NCBI GenBank assembly: GCA_030754035.1
Contig: JASMBC010000001.1
Location: forward strand, 181,650-234,729
From: Arenicellales bacterium
GTDB taxonomy: Bacteria > Pseudomonadota > Gammaproteobacteria > Arenicellales > UBA868
DNA: 53,080 bases
Direction: 5' to 3'
A model generated the notes under the pieces. It did no database searches, was not told the DNA's origin, and was given only the letters and a program-made list of their open reading frames with translations. The position numbers and the translations under genes are program-made. Positions within the stretch are counted from its first letter, which is position 1. The number at the start of each line of letters is the position of its first letter. Shown piece by piece: positions 36,130 through 45,556 of this stretch.

Positions 36130-38499
36130 TTACTCCGCGGGTGGCGGGGCAAGCACTTCCCGTTTGCCGTTTTCGAGTGGGCCGACAGCACCCGCGAGTT
36201 CCATCGCCTCGATCATGCGAGCTGCCCGGTTGTAGCCGACGCGGAGATGTCTTTGGACCGACGAGATTGAGGCGCGGCGATTCTCAGTCACAAACGCTAG
36301 CGCTTTATCGTATAGCGGATCCTCTTCGCCGCCTTCGGACTCGACTTCACCTGGCAAGTGCTCAGTCAACACCGCGCTATGGACCACGGCATCTAGGTAT
36401 TCGGGAGTGCCACTTTGCCGAAGCTCAGCGGCTACTCGGTGCACTTCTTGATCCGATACAAAAGATCCATGCACTCTAACGGGAAACCCAGTTGCTGGCG
36501 GCAAAAATAGCATATCGCCATGACCGAGCAATTGCTCCGCTCCCATCTGGTCGAGCACGGTCCGTGAATCAGCCCGCGAACTAACCTGAAAAGCGATCCG
36601 GCAGGGAATATTTGCCTTGATCAAGCCCGTTACCACATCGACCGATGGCCGCTGAGTTGCGAGCACCAGGTGAATACCGGCCGCCCGAGCCCGTTGCGCA
36701 ATGCGAGTGATAAGTTCCTCGATTTTTTTACCGACCACCATCAGCAGATCGGCGAACTCATCAACGATAACCACAACATATGGCATCTTACTCAGAGTTG
36801 GTGCGTCTTCAGGCTGCCCCTCTTCAAGGGCGCTATAAAGCGGGTCGGGAATAGGTTTACCTATTTGGATCGCCGCAAGCACTTTGCGGTTATAGCCAAC
36901 GATATTCCTGACCCCGAGCGAGGCCATCAACCGGAAGCGGCGGTCCATCTCGACAATGCACCAGCGCAGGACATTGGCGGCTTTTTGCATATCGGTTACC
37001 ACCGGAGTCAACAAGTGCGGGATACCGTCGTATGCCGAGAGTTCTAACATCTTCGGGTCCACCATGATTATGCGCACGTCCTCTGGCGTCGACTTGTAGA
37101 TGATGCTGAGGATAATGGCATTGACACAGACCGACTTGCCCGCACCAGTGGTACCGGCGATTAGCAGGTGCGGCATTTTGGACAGGTCCGAAATTACTGT
37201 TTGGCCCGCGATATCTTTACCCAGCACTAGGGTCAACGGACTCTTGCTGGCCTCGTAGACTTGAGAGGCGAGGCCTTCGAGAAGAAATACAGTCTCCCTT
37301 TCCTCGTTGGGGATTTCCAATCCAATAAAAGTTTTTCCGGGAATGTTCTCTACCACCCTGACGCTGACAACTGACAGGGCGCGCGCCAGGTCCCGAGCCA
37401 GACCCACAATCTGGCTGGCTTTGATCCCCGGCGCTGGATCTATCTCAAATTGGGTAATGACAGGGCCCGGCTGCACCGACTCTACCCGTACGTCAACGTT
37501 GAAGTCCCGCAATTTCTTCTCGACCAGTCGGGACATCATCTCCAACGCTTGCTTGCTGTAGCCACCCACATGTTGGCCTGGCTCATCCAGCAGAGTCAGC
37601 GTCGGCAGGTTGCCCTTGGGGGCCTTTCCATCGATAAACAAAGGTATCGTCTTCTGCTTTTCTTTCTGCAGTCGGATGCCTTCCCGCGGTGGTATCACTT
37701 TAGGCTCTATCCTAGGGGGCTCTTTTTGTTCCATTTTCCGCTTAATTTCGGCAACCGATTCTTGCCGCTTGCGCCTTGAGCGCGCACCGCGGGTGCGATC
37801 AGAAAGCTGTACCAGTTCTTTCCATCCCACCACCGCCCAGTGGCAAGTGGCAGCACCGGTTCGATCCATGACGGCAAACCAGGATACGTCCAGGGCCCAG
37901 GAAACACCTGCGAAGAGAGTCACCAGTAGCGCGACAGTGGCTCCTACGATTCCAAAAACGACCAACAGCCACTGGCCTGCGGCCAGTCCAAGCCAGCCAC
38001 CTCCGGCGGTTGCCGCCGCTGTTGCGCCTCCAGGGAAATGCAGGAACTCCAGCCCGCAGGCCGAAACTACAGTGAGTACCATGCCGAGCCCGTGCACGAA
38101 ACGACTGTATGGGGGGACCCCTTGTTTCCGGTACCGAAGCAGGCGCCCACTGAGTAAGGCGAAGATCAGTGGAAAAAAGTAGGCCGAGTAGCCAAATGCA
38201 TTAAGGAAAAGGTCGGCAGACCAAGCGCCAAAACGCCCCCCTTTGTTTTGCACCTCACTACCATCACCGCTGTAGGTCCACGCCGGATCTGAAGCTGAAT
38301 AACTCAGCAGGCAGATAAGAAAATAGCCCGTCAACGCCACCAGCCCGATCACGAGAACTTCGCGACCCAGGCGGGCAAGCCGGGGTGAAATCCCCCTGGA
38401 AGCGGGAGAAACGGTGGTTTTTCGGCTGACTTGGACCAAGTTAACGGGGCCTATAGAAAACCCGCGCAACAGATCGCAGGTAACCGTGATTATATCCAA
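36130..38499 (-). CDS. ftsK: DNA translocase FtsK
   Basis: A 789-residue septal DNA pump that clears chromosome dimers through XerCD/dif and stabilises the divisome. The N-terminal membrane domain (about 45-210) has four or five helices. A short linker (about 225-290, Lys/Arg/Glu-rich), much shorter than that of E. coli, leads to the motor: Walker A GTTGAGKSV and Walker B VVIVDEFADLLM. The C-terminal winged-helix gamma domain (SSVQRHLRVGYNRAARMIEAME) reads KOPS sites. The first start is TTG at 38499; further TTG codons at 38469 and 38439 are possible, and the last would place the first helix at the usual distance from the N-terminus. Confidence 0.96.
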   Translation of the reverse strand: MDIITVTCDLLRGFSIGPVNLVQVSRKTTVSPASRGISPRLARLGREVLVIGLVALTGYFLICLLSYSASDPAWTYSGDGSEVQNKGGRFGAWSADLFLNAFGYSAYFFPLIFALLSGRLLRYRKQGVPPYSRFVHGLGMVLTVVSACGLEFLHFPGGATAAATAGGGWLGLAAGQWLLVVFGIVGATVALLVTLFAGVSWALDVSWFAVMDRTGAATCHWAVVGWKELVQLSDRTRGARSRRKRQESVAEIKRKMEQKEPPRIEPKVIPPREGIRLQKEKQKTIPLFIDGKAPKGNLPTLTLLDEPGQHVGGYSKQALEMMSRLVEKKLRDFNVDVRVESVQPGPVITQFEIDPAPGIKASQIVGLARDLARALSVVSVRVVENIPGKTFIGLEIPNEERETVFLLEGLASQVYEASKSPLTLVLGKDIAGQTVISDLSKMPHLLIAGTTGAGKSVCVNAIILSIIYKSTPEDVRIIMVDPKMLELSAYDGIPHLLTPVVTDMQKAANVLRWCIVEMDRRFRLMASLGVRNIVGYNRKVLAAIQIGKPIPDPLYSALEEGQPEDAPTLSKMPYVVVIVDEFADLLMVVGKKIEELITRIAQRARAAGIHLVLATQRPSVDVVTGLIKANIPCRIAFQVSSRADSRTVLDQMGAEQLLGHGDMLFLPPATGFPVRVHGSFVSDQEVHRVAAELRQSGTPEYLDAVVHSAVLTEHLPGEVESEGGEEDPLYDKALAFVTENRRASISSVQRHLRVGYNRAARMIEAMELAGAVGPLENGKREVLAPPPAE

Positions 38500-38571
38500 A
38501 TGAACGCTGGCCCGAGGGCTCAGCGACCTTCGGCTACCTCAAGCCATGGAACCCGGCTGCCGGTTCGGTGA

Positions 38572-39564
<993 letters not shown>

Positions 39565-39573
39565 GGCGAACCC

Positions 39574-40107
39574 ATGGCAGCAAAGCGAAAAGATTCGAAA
39601 CCGCCATTGGGGCCGAATGAGGTAGATCTTTTTCGCGAAAGCATGCGCAACGTGACACCGCTTAAGTCCGAGCCGCCCGCACCAGGCAGGCGCGGGCCAC
39701 CCGCTCGCAAAGCGATCAATCTTCAGCATCGACAAGCTCCGGCCGGGATCGTGCGCCTCGATGGCGATCTTTTCTACCGCCCCGGAGTGTCGGCGGCTGT
39801 GCTCACCGACCTCAAGAAAGGGCGGCTGCGCCCGACCGCCACCATAGACCTACACGGTTCATCGGCGAACGAAGCCGCAGTTCGTTTACAGAGGTTTATT
39901 GATAGCCGCGCGAACGTGGCGCCACAATGCCTGCTGGTTATCACCGGCCGCGGCAGCCATTCTCCAGGCGGGCACTCGGTTATCCGAGAGCAGACGCTCG
40001 AGCAGTTGCGCCGACATTTCACCGTACAGGCCTATGCGTGCTCACGGCCAGCCGATGGTGGCAGCGGCGCTTTTTATGTGCTTGTTCGCTCAGGTCGACT
40101 CGATTAA
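39574..40107 (+). CDS. Smr domain protein
   Basis: A 177-residue protein with a basic, disordered N-terminal half (about 1-85) and a C-terminal Smr domain (about 90-175). The domain holds ATIDLHGSSANEAAVRL and the nucleic-acid-binding loop ITGRGSHSPGGHSVIR. Proteobacterial Smr proteins (SmrA/SmrB) act as nucleases; E. coli SmrB cleaves mRNA at collided ribosomes. This protein keeps the DLHG motif, but I cannot tell which subfamily it belongs to. Its last 18 bases overlap the convergent ispF stop. Confidence 0.87.
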   Translation: MAAKRKDSKPPLGPNEVDLFRESMRNVTPLKSEPPAPGRRGPPARKAINLQHRQAPAGIVRLDGDLFYRPGVSAAVLTDLKKGRLRPTATIDLHGSSANEAAVRLQRFIDSRANVAPQCLLVITGRGSHSPGGHSVIREQTLEQLRRHFTVQAYACSRPADGGSGAFYVLVRSGRLD

Positions 40108-40566
40108 CACGATCGCCTGTGCTGCCATGCCCTCTCCACGACCAACGAAGCCCAGTCCCTCAGTCGTTGTAGCTTTAATGCTGACCACATTTTTTTCCAA
40201 ACCGAGATCATCTGCCAGATTCTGCCGCATCGCACCCAGGTACGGCGCCAATTGCGGCCGCTGAGCCAGCAGGGTGGTATCGATGTTAACAATTCGCCAG
40301 GCGGCCGCCTGCAGCAGTCCGTGTACCTGGCAAAGGAATTCGCGGCTGGACCTGCCGGCATGACGGCTGTCATCATCGGGGAAATGCTGGCCGATATCGC
40401 CCAAAGCTGCGGCCCCAAGTAAAGCATCGCAAAGTGCGTGAATCAACACATCGGCGTCGCTGTGTCCTACCAGGCCGGCTTCGGCGGGAATCTCGACGCC
40501 ACCCAGCACCAGCGGCAAGCCGGCTTTCAGCCGGTGAACATCATAGCCCTGCCCTACCCGCCGCAT
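40090..40566 (-). CDS. ispF: 2-C-methyl-D-erythritol 2,4-cyclodiphosphate synthase
   Basis: A 158-residue enzyme of the non-mevalonate isoprenoid pathway. The metal-binding RVGQGYDVHRL at the N-terminus (D8, H10), GHSDADVLIHALCDALLGAA and FPDDD are the family's active-site segments. The C-terminus GFVGRGEGMAAQA is the cyclase loop. It overlaps ispD by 13 bases, so the two are coupled, and it converges on the Smr gene. Confidence 0.98.
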   Translation of the reverse strand: MRRVGQGYDVHRLKAGLPLVLGGVEIPAEAGLVGHSDADVLIHALCDALLGAAALGDIGQHFPDDDSRHAGRSSREFLCQVHGLLQAAAWRIVNIDTTLLAQRPQLAPYLGAMRQNLADDLGLEKNVVSIKATTTEGLGFVGRGEGMAAQAIVLIEST

Positions 40567-41270
40567 CGGTGTATCGCCTGTTGTTCCAGAATCAACTCGG
40601 CCAACACAAGGTCAGCGGGTGAAGTGATTTTCAGATTGCACCAGTCGCTCTCGACCAGGCGTGGGGTGAGGCTGAGCTGCTCGATAGCTTCTGCTTCATC
40701 GGTGCAGCCCCGCCCGCTGGAGTGGGCCTGGTCCAGCGCGGTTGTGAGGGTATCCAGGGGAAATAACTGGGGCGTCTGCGCCCGCCACAGGCCTACTCGT
40801 GGCACCGTCGTGGCAACCCGGCCCTGCCCGGTCTCGCGCTTTATGCTATCTCGCACAGGGATCCCAAGCAGCCCGCCTTCAGGTGAAAAGGCGACCTCGT
40901 TGATTAGGCGCTGTACGTCTGCGGGTTGAATACAAGGTCGAACCGCGTCATGTACCAGTACCCAGTCGCCGGCTACAGCCTTAGCACTGAGGCTATCCAA
41001 CCCGCGCCGAACCGTGTCCGCCCGCGTTACGCCACCGGTGTAGGTCCATAAATTTTCGGTTGAGGGTTTTTCGAGAACTTCCCAGTTGGCATCTTCCACG
41101 GAAAGTCCAACCGCGATACCGCGTATCGCTTTAACCTGGGCGATACGTTCCAAGGTATGGGCGAGCACGGGCTTGCCTTTGATAAAGTGGTACTGCTTCG
41201 GCCGTTGGCTGCCAAACCGGGTACCAGATCCGGCTGCAGGAATCAGCGCCCAGATACCGGGTGAATTCAT
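40554..41270 (-). CDS. ispD: 2-C-methyl-D-erythritol 4-phosphate cytidylyltransferase
   Basis: A 238-residue enzyme that makes CDP-methylerythritol. The nucleotide-binding loop ALIPAAGSGTRFGSQRPKQY and VLVHDAVRPCI, the CTP and MEP sites, are clear. IspD and IspF are separate here, unlike the IspDF fusions of many alphaproteobacteria. The ftsB gene that often precedes ispD in gammaproteobacteria is missing, and ispD instead faces mfd divergently. Confidence 0.98.
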   Translation of the reverse strand: MNSPGIWALIPAAGSGTRFGSQRPKQYHFIKGKPVLAHTLERIAQVKAIRGIAVGLSVEDANWEVLEKPSTENLWTYTGGVTRADTVRRGLDSLSAKAVAGDWVLVHDAVRPCIQPADVQRLINEVAFSPEGGLLGIPVRDSIKRETGQGRVATTVPRVGLWRAQTPQLFPLDTLTTALDQAHSSGRGCTDEAEAIEQLSLTPRLVESDWCNLKITSPADLVLAELILEQQAIHRCGG

Positions 41271-41321
41271 AGAGAAGTTGCCTGTCGAATCGAAAACACT
41301 AGCGAGTCAAGGCCGAAGTTT

Positions 41322-41327
41322 ATTATA
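41322..41327 (-). promoter_or_regulatory. Candidate -10 element for ispD
   Basis: On the minus strand this is a perfect TATAAT, about 52 bases before the ispD ATG, within the AT-rich spacer shared with mfd. No good -35 hexamer is found 16-18 bases upstream, so the promoter call is weak. The overlapping plus-strand sequence TATAAA could serve mfd. Confidence 0.3.
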
Positions 41328-41361
41328 AAATACGGACTTACTCCTCGTTACTTTTCGGATC

Positions 41362-44300
41362 GTGTCCGCTACTCCTTTTACCCCGCCACTGCCCACCGTA
41401 GACGCCGTCAGCTTGCAATGGCAGGGGCTTGCCGGAACTTCCCTTGGCCTTGCGGTCGCGGAGGCGGCCCAAATCCAGTCTCGGATAGTTGTCGTTGCCG
41501 ACTCACCTCGTGAACTGCAGTTGCTGGAAAGCGAAATTCGTTTTTTCCTGCCAACTGGGGCTCCTCCCTTGCACCGCCTGCCGGATTGGGAATGCCTTCC
41601 CTACGATCATTTCTCGCCGCACCCGGAAATAACATCCGAACGGCTGCAAACGCTTGCCTGCCTGAGTCGGGGTGAAGCCGCCCTAGTGCTGCTAACTCTG
41701 GAGGTACTGCAGGGACGTCTACCACCGGTAGATTTCGTGCTTGGGCGCAGTTTTCGGATTTCCACCGGAACCGACATTGACTTCATGTCGCTTCGCGCCC
41801 AACTCCCACAGGTCGGCTACCTAGCCGTTTCCCAAGTCATGGCGCCGGGTGAGTACGCCATACGTGGCGGTGTCTTCGATATTTTCCCGATGGGTAGTGA
41901 CACCCCATTTCGCCTTGACCTATTCGGCGACGAGGTCCAGAGCATTCGCTACTTTGACCCCGAAACACAGAAATCAACCCGGAGTACCAGCCAGTTGGAA
42001 ATTCTGCCGGCACGGGAATTTCCGCTGGAGGATGCCGCTATTGAACGATTCCGGGCGAATTATCGGCGCGAATTTGAAGGTGATCCGCAGTCTTCATTGA
42101 TTTATCGCGAGGTAAGCTGCGGCAATTTGCCCGCAGGGATCGAATATTATTTTCCGCTTTTCTTCGAACCTGGCACTACCGCGTCCTTGTTCGACTATAT
42201 GCCAGACGATACTTGCTGGCTGCTGCCGGGCAACCCCGAAGCCGGTGCTCGCAAAATAAGCGCAGCGGTTTTAGATCGCTACCAACAGAGATCGATAGAT
42301 TTCGAGCGTCTACCACTGGCACCCAACCGACTCTATCTTTCGGTTACGGAACTTTCGAGCGCTCTACAGTCAGCCAAGAAAATCGTTCTGGTGGATCAAG
42401 ATACCACTGCCGAGACTAACGCAGTACTACACGATTTTGCTGTGGTCCCGCCACCCGCCTATCCGGTGGATGCCAGCAGCAACCAGCCGTATTCCCGATT
42501 GATTGCTCGGCTACGGGATTGCCGGCCATGGCGGATACTGCTCTCGGTTGATAGTGCCGGGCGCAGCGAGGCCCTGCGCGATGTGCTTCAACACTACGAT
42601 ATCCATCCTGTCCGCCTGGAACACTGGCACGAGTTCACTGTGGACCATGCACCGATCATTGGTATCGTCACGTCTGCGCTCGACCGCGGCGTACAGTTGC
42701 CACTGGAACGGATCGAGATCATCACCGAGTCGCAACTTTATGGAGAACGCGTCCACCAGCGGCGCCGTGAGACCCGTGACCCTGGCAGTATTCTTCAAAC
42801 AGTGGCCGAACTACATTCGGGTGATCCGGTGGTCCACCGCGACCACGGTATTGGCAGGTACGCCGGCTTAGAAACGCTCAAGGTTGCGGGTACCAGTGCC
42901 GAATTTGCTGTGCTGCGCTACCAAGACAACGACAGACTCTATGTTCCGGTGTTTAACCTGGCATCTCTCGCTCGTTACCTTGGCGGAGATGCCGAGAATG
43001 CACCGTTGCATCGGCTCGGCAACGATAAATGGAATAAGGCAAAGGCGCGAGCTGCTCGCCGTGCTCGTGACGTTGCGGCGGAACTTCTCAAGACCCAGGC
43101 ACTGCGATCTCTGCGTGACGGCAGTGAATTTACTGTGCCGGAGGACGACTATCCGGCCTTTGCCGGCCGCTTTTCTTTCGATGAAACACCGGATCAGGAA
43201 GTAGTTATCAATGAAGTACTCTACGACTTGCGCTCGGCAACACCAATGGACCGGCTGGTCTGCGGCGATGTTGGCTTTGGCAAAACTGAGGTTGCCCTAC
43301 GGGCAGCATTTATCGTCGCTTCCAACAGCCATCAGGTAGCTATCCTGACCCCAACTACCCTGCTGGCTCGGCAGCATTTCGAGACCTTCCGTGACCGCTT
43401 CGCAGATATGGCGATACGGGTCGAGCTGCTTTCCCGCTTTAGAGACCGCGCCCATAACGCGGCAACGACAGCGGGATTGCGCAGCGGTGAAATTGACATC
43501 GTCATCGGCACGCATCGCCTACTCCAGGCGGACGTTGCTTTCAGGTCTTTGGGTCTGGTGATTATCGACGAGGAGCACCGTTTCGGGGTACGCCAGAAAG
43601 AGCGGCTCAAACAATTGCGACAAGAGGTCGACATTCTTGCATTGACCGCAACACCGATTCCCCGGACACTCAACATTGGCCTTGCCGGACTGCGTGCCAT
43701 CTCTCTAATCGGAACACCACCGCCTAACCGGGTTTCAATCAAGACCTTCGTCCGTTCTTTTAGCATGGCTCTGGTGCGAGAGGCCTGCTTGCGCGAGATT
43801 CACCGGGGTGGGCAGGTGTACTATCTGCATAACGCCGTCCGAACAATTGGCGAAGCTGCGAGCCGCCTTGCCGACGCAGTGCCCGAAGCCAGTATCCGCA
43901 TTGCCCACGGTCAGATGCCAGAGATTGAGCTTGAGCGGGTGATGCAGGATTTCTATCACCAGCGCTTCAATATTTTGGTTTGCAGCACCATTATAGAAAG
44001 CGGCATTGACGTGCCCACAGCCAATACCATTATCATCAATCGTGCCGATCGGCTTGGCCTTGCCCAGCTACACCAATTACGCGGCCGTGTTGGCCGCTCA
44101 CGCCACCAAGCCTATGCATTCCTTCTTACGCCAGCAGAAGGTCCAGCAACCACTAACGCGGCCAAGCGACTCGAGGCCATCGTCTCACTTTCGCAGCTTG
44201 GCGCTGGCTTTACCCTCGCCAGCCATGACCTCGAGATAAGAGGAGCGGGCGAATTGCTTGGTGAAGGCCAAAGCGGCGCTATCGATGAAATTGGCTTCAG

Positions 44301-44880
44301 TTTGTACACCGAGTACTTGACCAGAGCGATACGTGATCTCGGGCAGAAAGAGCAATCGTCAGATTGCTGGGTGTATGCCCCGATCCAAAAACCAGAGATT
44401 AATCTTGAGATTACCGCGCTTTTCCCGGACAGTTACCTGCCGGATGTCCACTCCCGCTTGCTCCTCTACCAGAGAATTGCTGCCGCCCAGACAGAAGCTG
44501 AACTCTACGAGCTACAACTCGAAATCGTCGACCGCTTCGGTCTATTGCCGGTAGAAGTCAAAGCCCTGCTGCGAATCTCTGTGTTGCAACTACGAGCGGC
44601 CGCTATTGGGATTCGAACCATGGAAATCGGCTCAGTTCGAGGGAAACTCGGTTTCCAGGAAACAGCCGTCGTCGAACCTATCGTAATGACCGACCTGCTC
44701 GCGCGAAACCGGGCCAACATGTCGATGTCATCACCTATAGAGATGCGTTTACAACACGATCTGCCTGAGCCTCTAGATCGATTGACTTTCGCCGAAAAAC
44801 TAATTGGCAACCTAATGGGTGAGGATGCTGAACAGGTTAAGCTTAGTGAAGGGCTGACCCACAGCGAGCGCAAGCGATAA
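41362..44880 (+). CDS. mfd: Transcription-repair coupling factor Mfd
   Basis: A 1172-residue translocase that removes RNA polymerase stalled at DNA lesions and recruits UvrA. Order: UvrB-like N-terminal module (about 10-330; LPDWECLPYDHFSPHPEI), RNA-polymerase-interacting domain (about 475-570; GDPVVHRDHGIGRYAGLE), superfamily 2 motor with Walker A CGDVGFGKTE near residue 635 and box VIIDEEHRFG near 734, a helicase C domain with RAD/TRG elements (LRGRVGRSRHQAYA), and the C-terminal autoinhibitory domain. The start is GTG at 41362. It works with UvrABC; uvrC is encoded at 8869-10680. csiV follows on the same strand. Confidence 0.98.
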   Translation: MSATPFTPPLPTVDAVSLQWQGLAGTSLGLAVAEAAQIQSRIVVVADSPRELQLLESEIRFFLPTGAPPLHRLPDWECLPYDHFSPHPEITSERLQTLACLSRGEAALVLLTLEVLQGRLPPVDFVLGRSFRISTGTDIDFMSLRAQLPQVGYLAVSQVMAPGEYAIRGGVFDIFPMGSDTPFRLDLFGDEVQSIRYFDPETQKSTRSTSQLEILPAREFPLEDAAIERFRANYRREFEGDPQSSLIYREVSCGNLPAGIEYYFPLFFEPGTTASLFDYMPDDTCWLLPGNPEAGARKISAAVLDRYQQRSIDFERLPLAPNRLYLSVTELSSALQSAKKIVLVDQDTTAETNAVLHDFAVVPPPAYPVDASSNQPYSRLIARLRDCRPWRILLSVDSAGRSEALRDVLQHYDIHPVRLEHWHEFTVDHAPIIGIVTSALDRGVQLPLERIEIITESQLYGERVHQRRRETRDPGSILQTVAELHSGDPVVHRDHGIGRYAGLETLKVAGTSAEFAVLRYQDNDRLYVPVFNLASLARYLGGDAENAPLHRLGNDKWNKAKARAARRARDVAAELLKTQALRSLRDGSEFTVPEDDYPAFAGRFSFDETPDQEVVINEVLYDLRSATPMDRLVCGDVGFGKTEVALRAAFIVASNSHQVAILTPTTLLARQHFETFRDRFADMAIRVELLSRFRDRAHNAATTAGLRSGEIDIVIGTHRLLQADVAFRSLGLVIIDEEHRFGVRQKERLKQLRQEVDILALTATPIPRTLNIGLAGLRAISLIGTPPPNRVSIKTFVRSFSMALVREACLREIHRGGQVYYLHNAVRTIGEAASRLADAVPEASIRIAHGQMPEIELERVMQDFYHQRFNILVCSTIIESGIDVPTANTIIINRADRLGLAQLHQLRGRVGRSRHQAYAFLLTPAEGPATTNAAKRLEAIVSLSQLGAGFTLASHDLEIRGAGELLGEGQSGAIDEIGFSLYTEYLTRAIRDLGQKEQSSDCWVYAPIQKPEINLEITALFPDSYLPDVHSRLLLYQRIAAAQTEAELYELQLEIVDRFGLLPVEVKALLRISVLQLRAAAIGIRTMEIGSVRGKLGFQETAVVEPIVMTDLLARNRANMSMSSPIEMRLQHDLPEPLDRLTFAEKLIGNLMGEDAEQVKLSEGLTHSERKR

Positions 44881-44923
44881 TATCGCCTATGATTTGAACG
44901 TATATGGATTCCTTGGGTAACTG

Positions 44924-45541
44924 ATGCTAGGTACTACAGCGCATAGACTTGCTGGTTTTGTCCTGTGGGGACTGTTAGTTGGTGCCCCGGATTTTGCCAT
45001 GGCGCAAAACAGCTACCAGGTTGAAATATTACTATTCTCTCAAAGCACCATAACTGATAAGGAGGTATTCAGCAGTCGGGCGCCGGATACCCTTTACCTG
45101 GAAGCCCGCCTGCGCTCTGTCATGCGATTGACCAGTTCGATCGAACCACAGCCGTCGCTCACGGGCCACTTGGCGGCTATCCGGGACATCTTGGCGCGTA
45201 ACCCCAACTACGATGTCCTCTCTCACACACACTGGATACAGGATGCGCCGACCCCCTCAGTTGCGACATGGGTCACCATCGATACTTCAATGGAGGCTAG
45301 CGCCGAGCTATCGGGCCACTTTCGCCTTTACACCGCTGGCCCACTCTACTTCGATACGTTGGTCCAGTACCGGCCGCAACTCGAAAGACACTCGTCCAAC
45401 CTCGAGATGTCTGCTGACGGCGATAATGTGCAACCAACTTATTTCCTCGCTCAGACCCGGCGCTTGAAACTCAAGGAGGTGCACTATTTCGATCATCCCC
45501 GGTTTGGGCTGCTGGCCACCATCTGGCCCGTTGGTAAATGA
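44924..45541 (+). CDS. csiV: CsiV family protein
   Basis: A 205-residue exported protein downstream of mfd, the same position as in Pseudomonas and Shewanella. A signal peptide (about 1-27, ending DFAMA) is followed by the family opening SYQVEILLFSQ. The C-terminal RRLKLKEVHYFDHPRFGLLA is the most conserved CsiV segment. CsiV is a periplasmic peptidoglycan-binding protein described in Vibrio cholerae as needed for the response to D-amino-acid stress through peptidoglycan regulation (family knowledge from memory). Its 3' end is 15 bases from the convergent dehydratase gene. Confidence 0.87.
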   Translation: MLGTTAHRLAGFVLWGLLVGAPDFAMAQNSYQVEILLFSQSTITDKEVFSSRAPDTLYLEARLRSVMRLTSSIEPQPSLTGHLAAIRDILARNPNYDVLSHTHWIQDAPTPSVATWVTIDTSMEASAELSGHFRLYTAGPLYFDTLVQYRPQLERHSSNLEMSADGDNVQPTYFLAQTRRLKLKEVHYFDHPRFGLLATIWPVGK

Positions 45542-45556
45542 TCGAGATCTCCTGCG

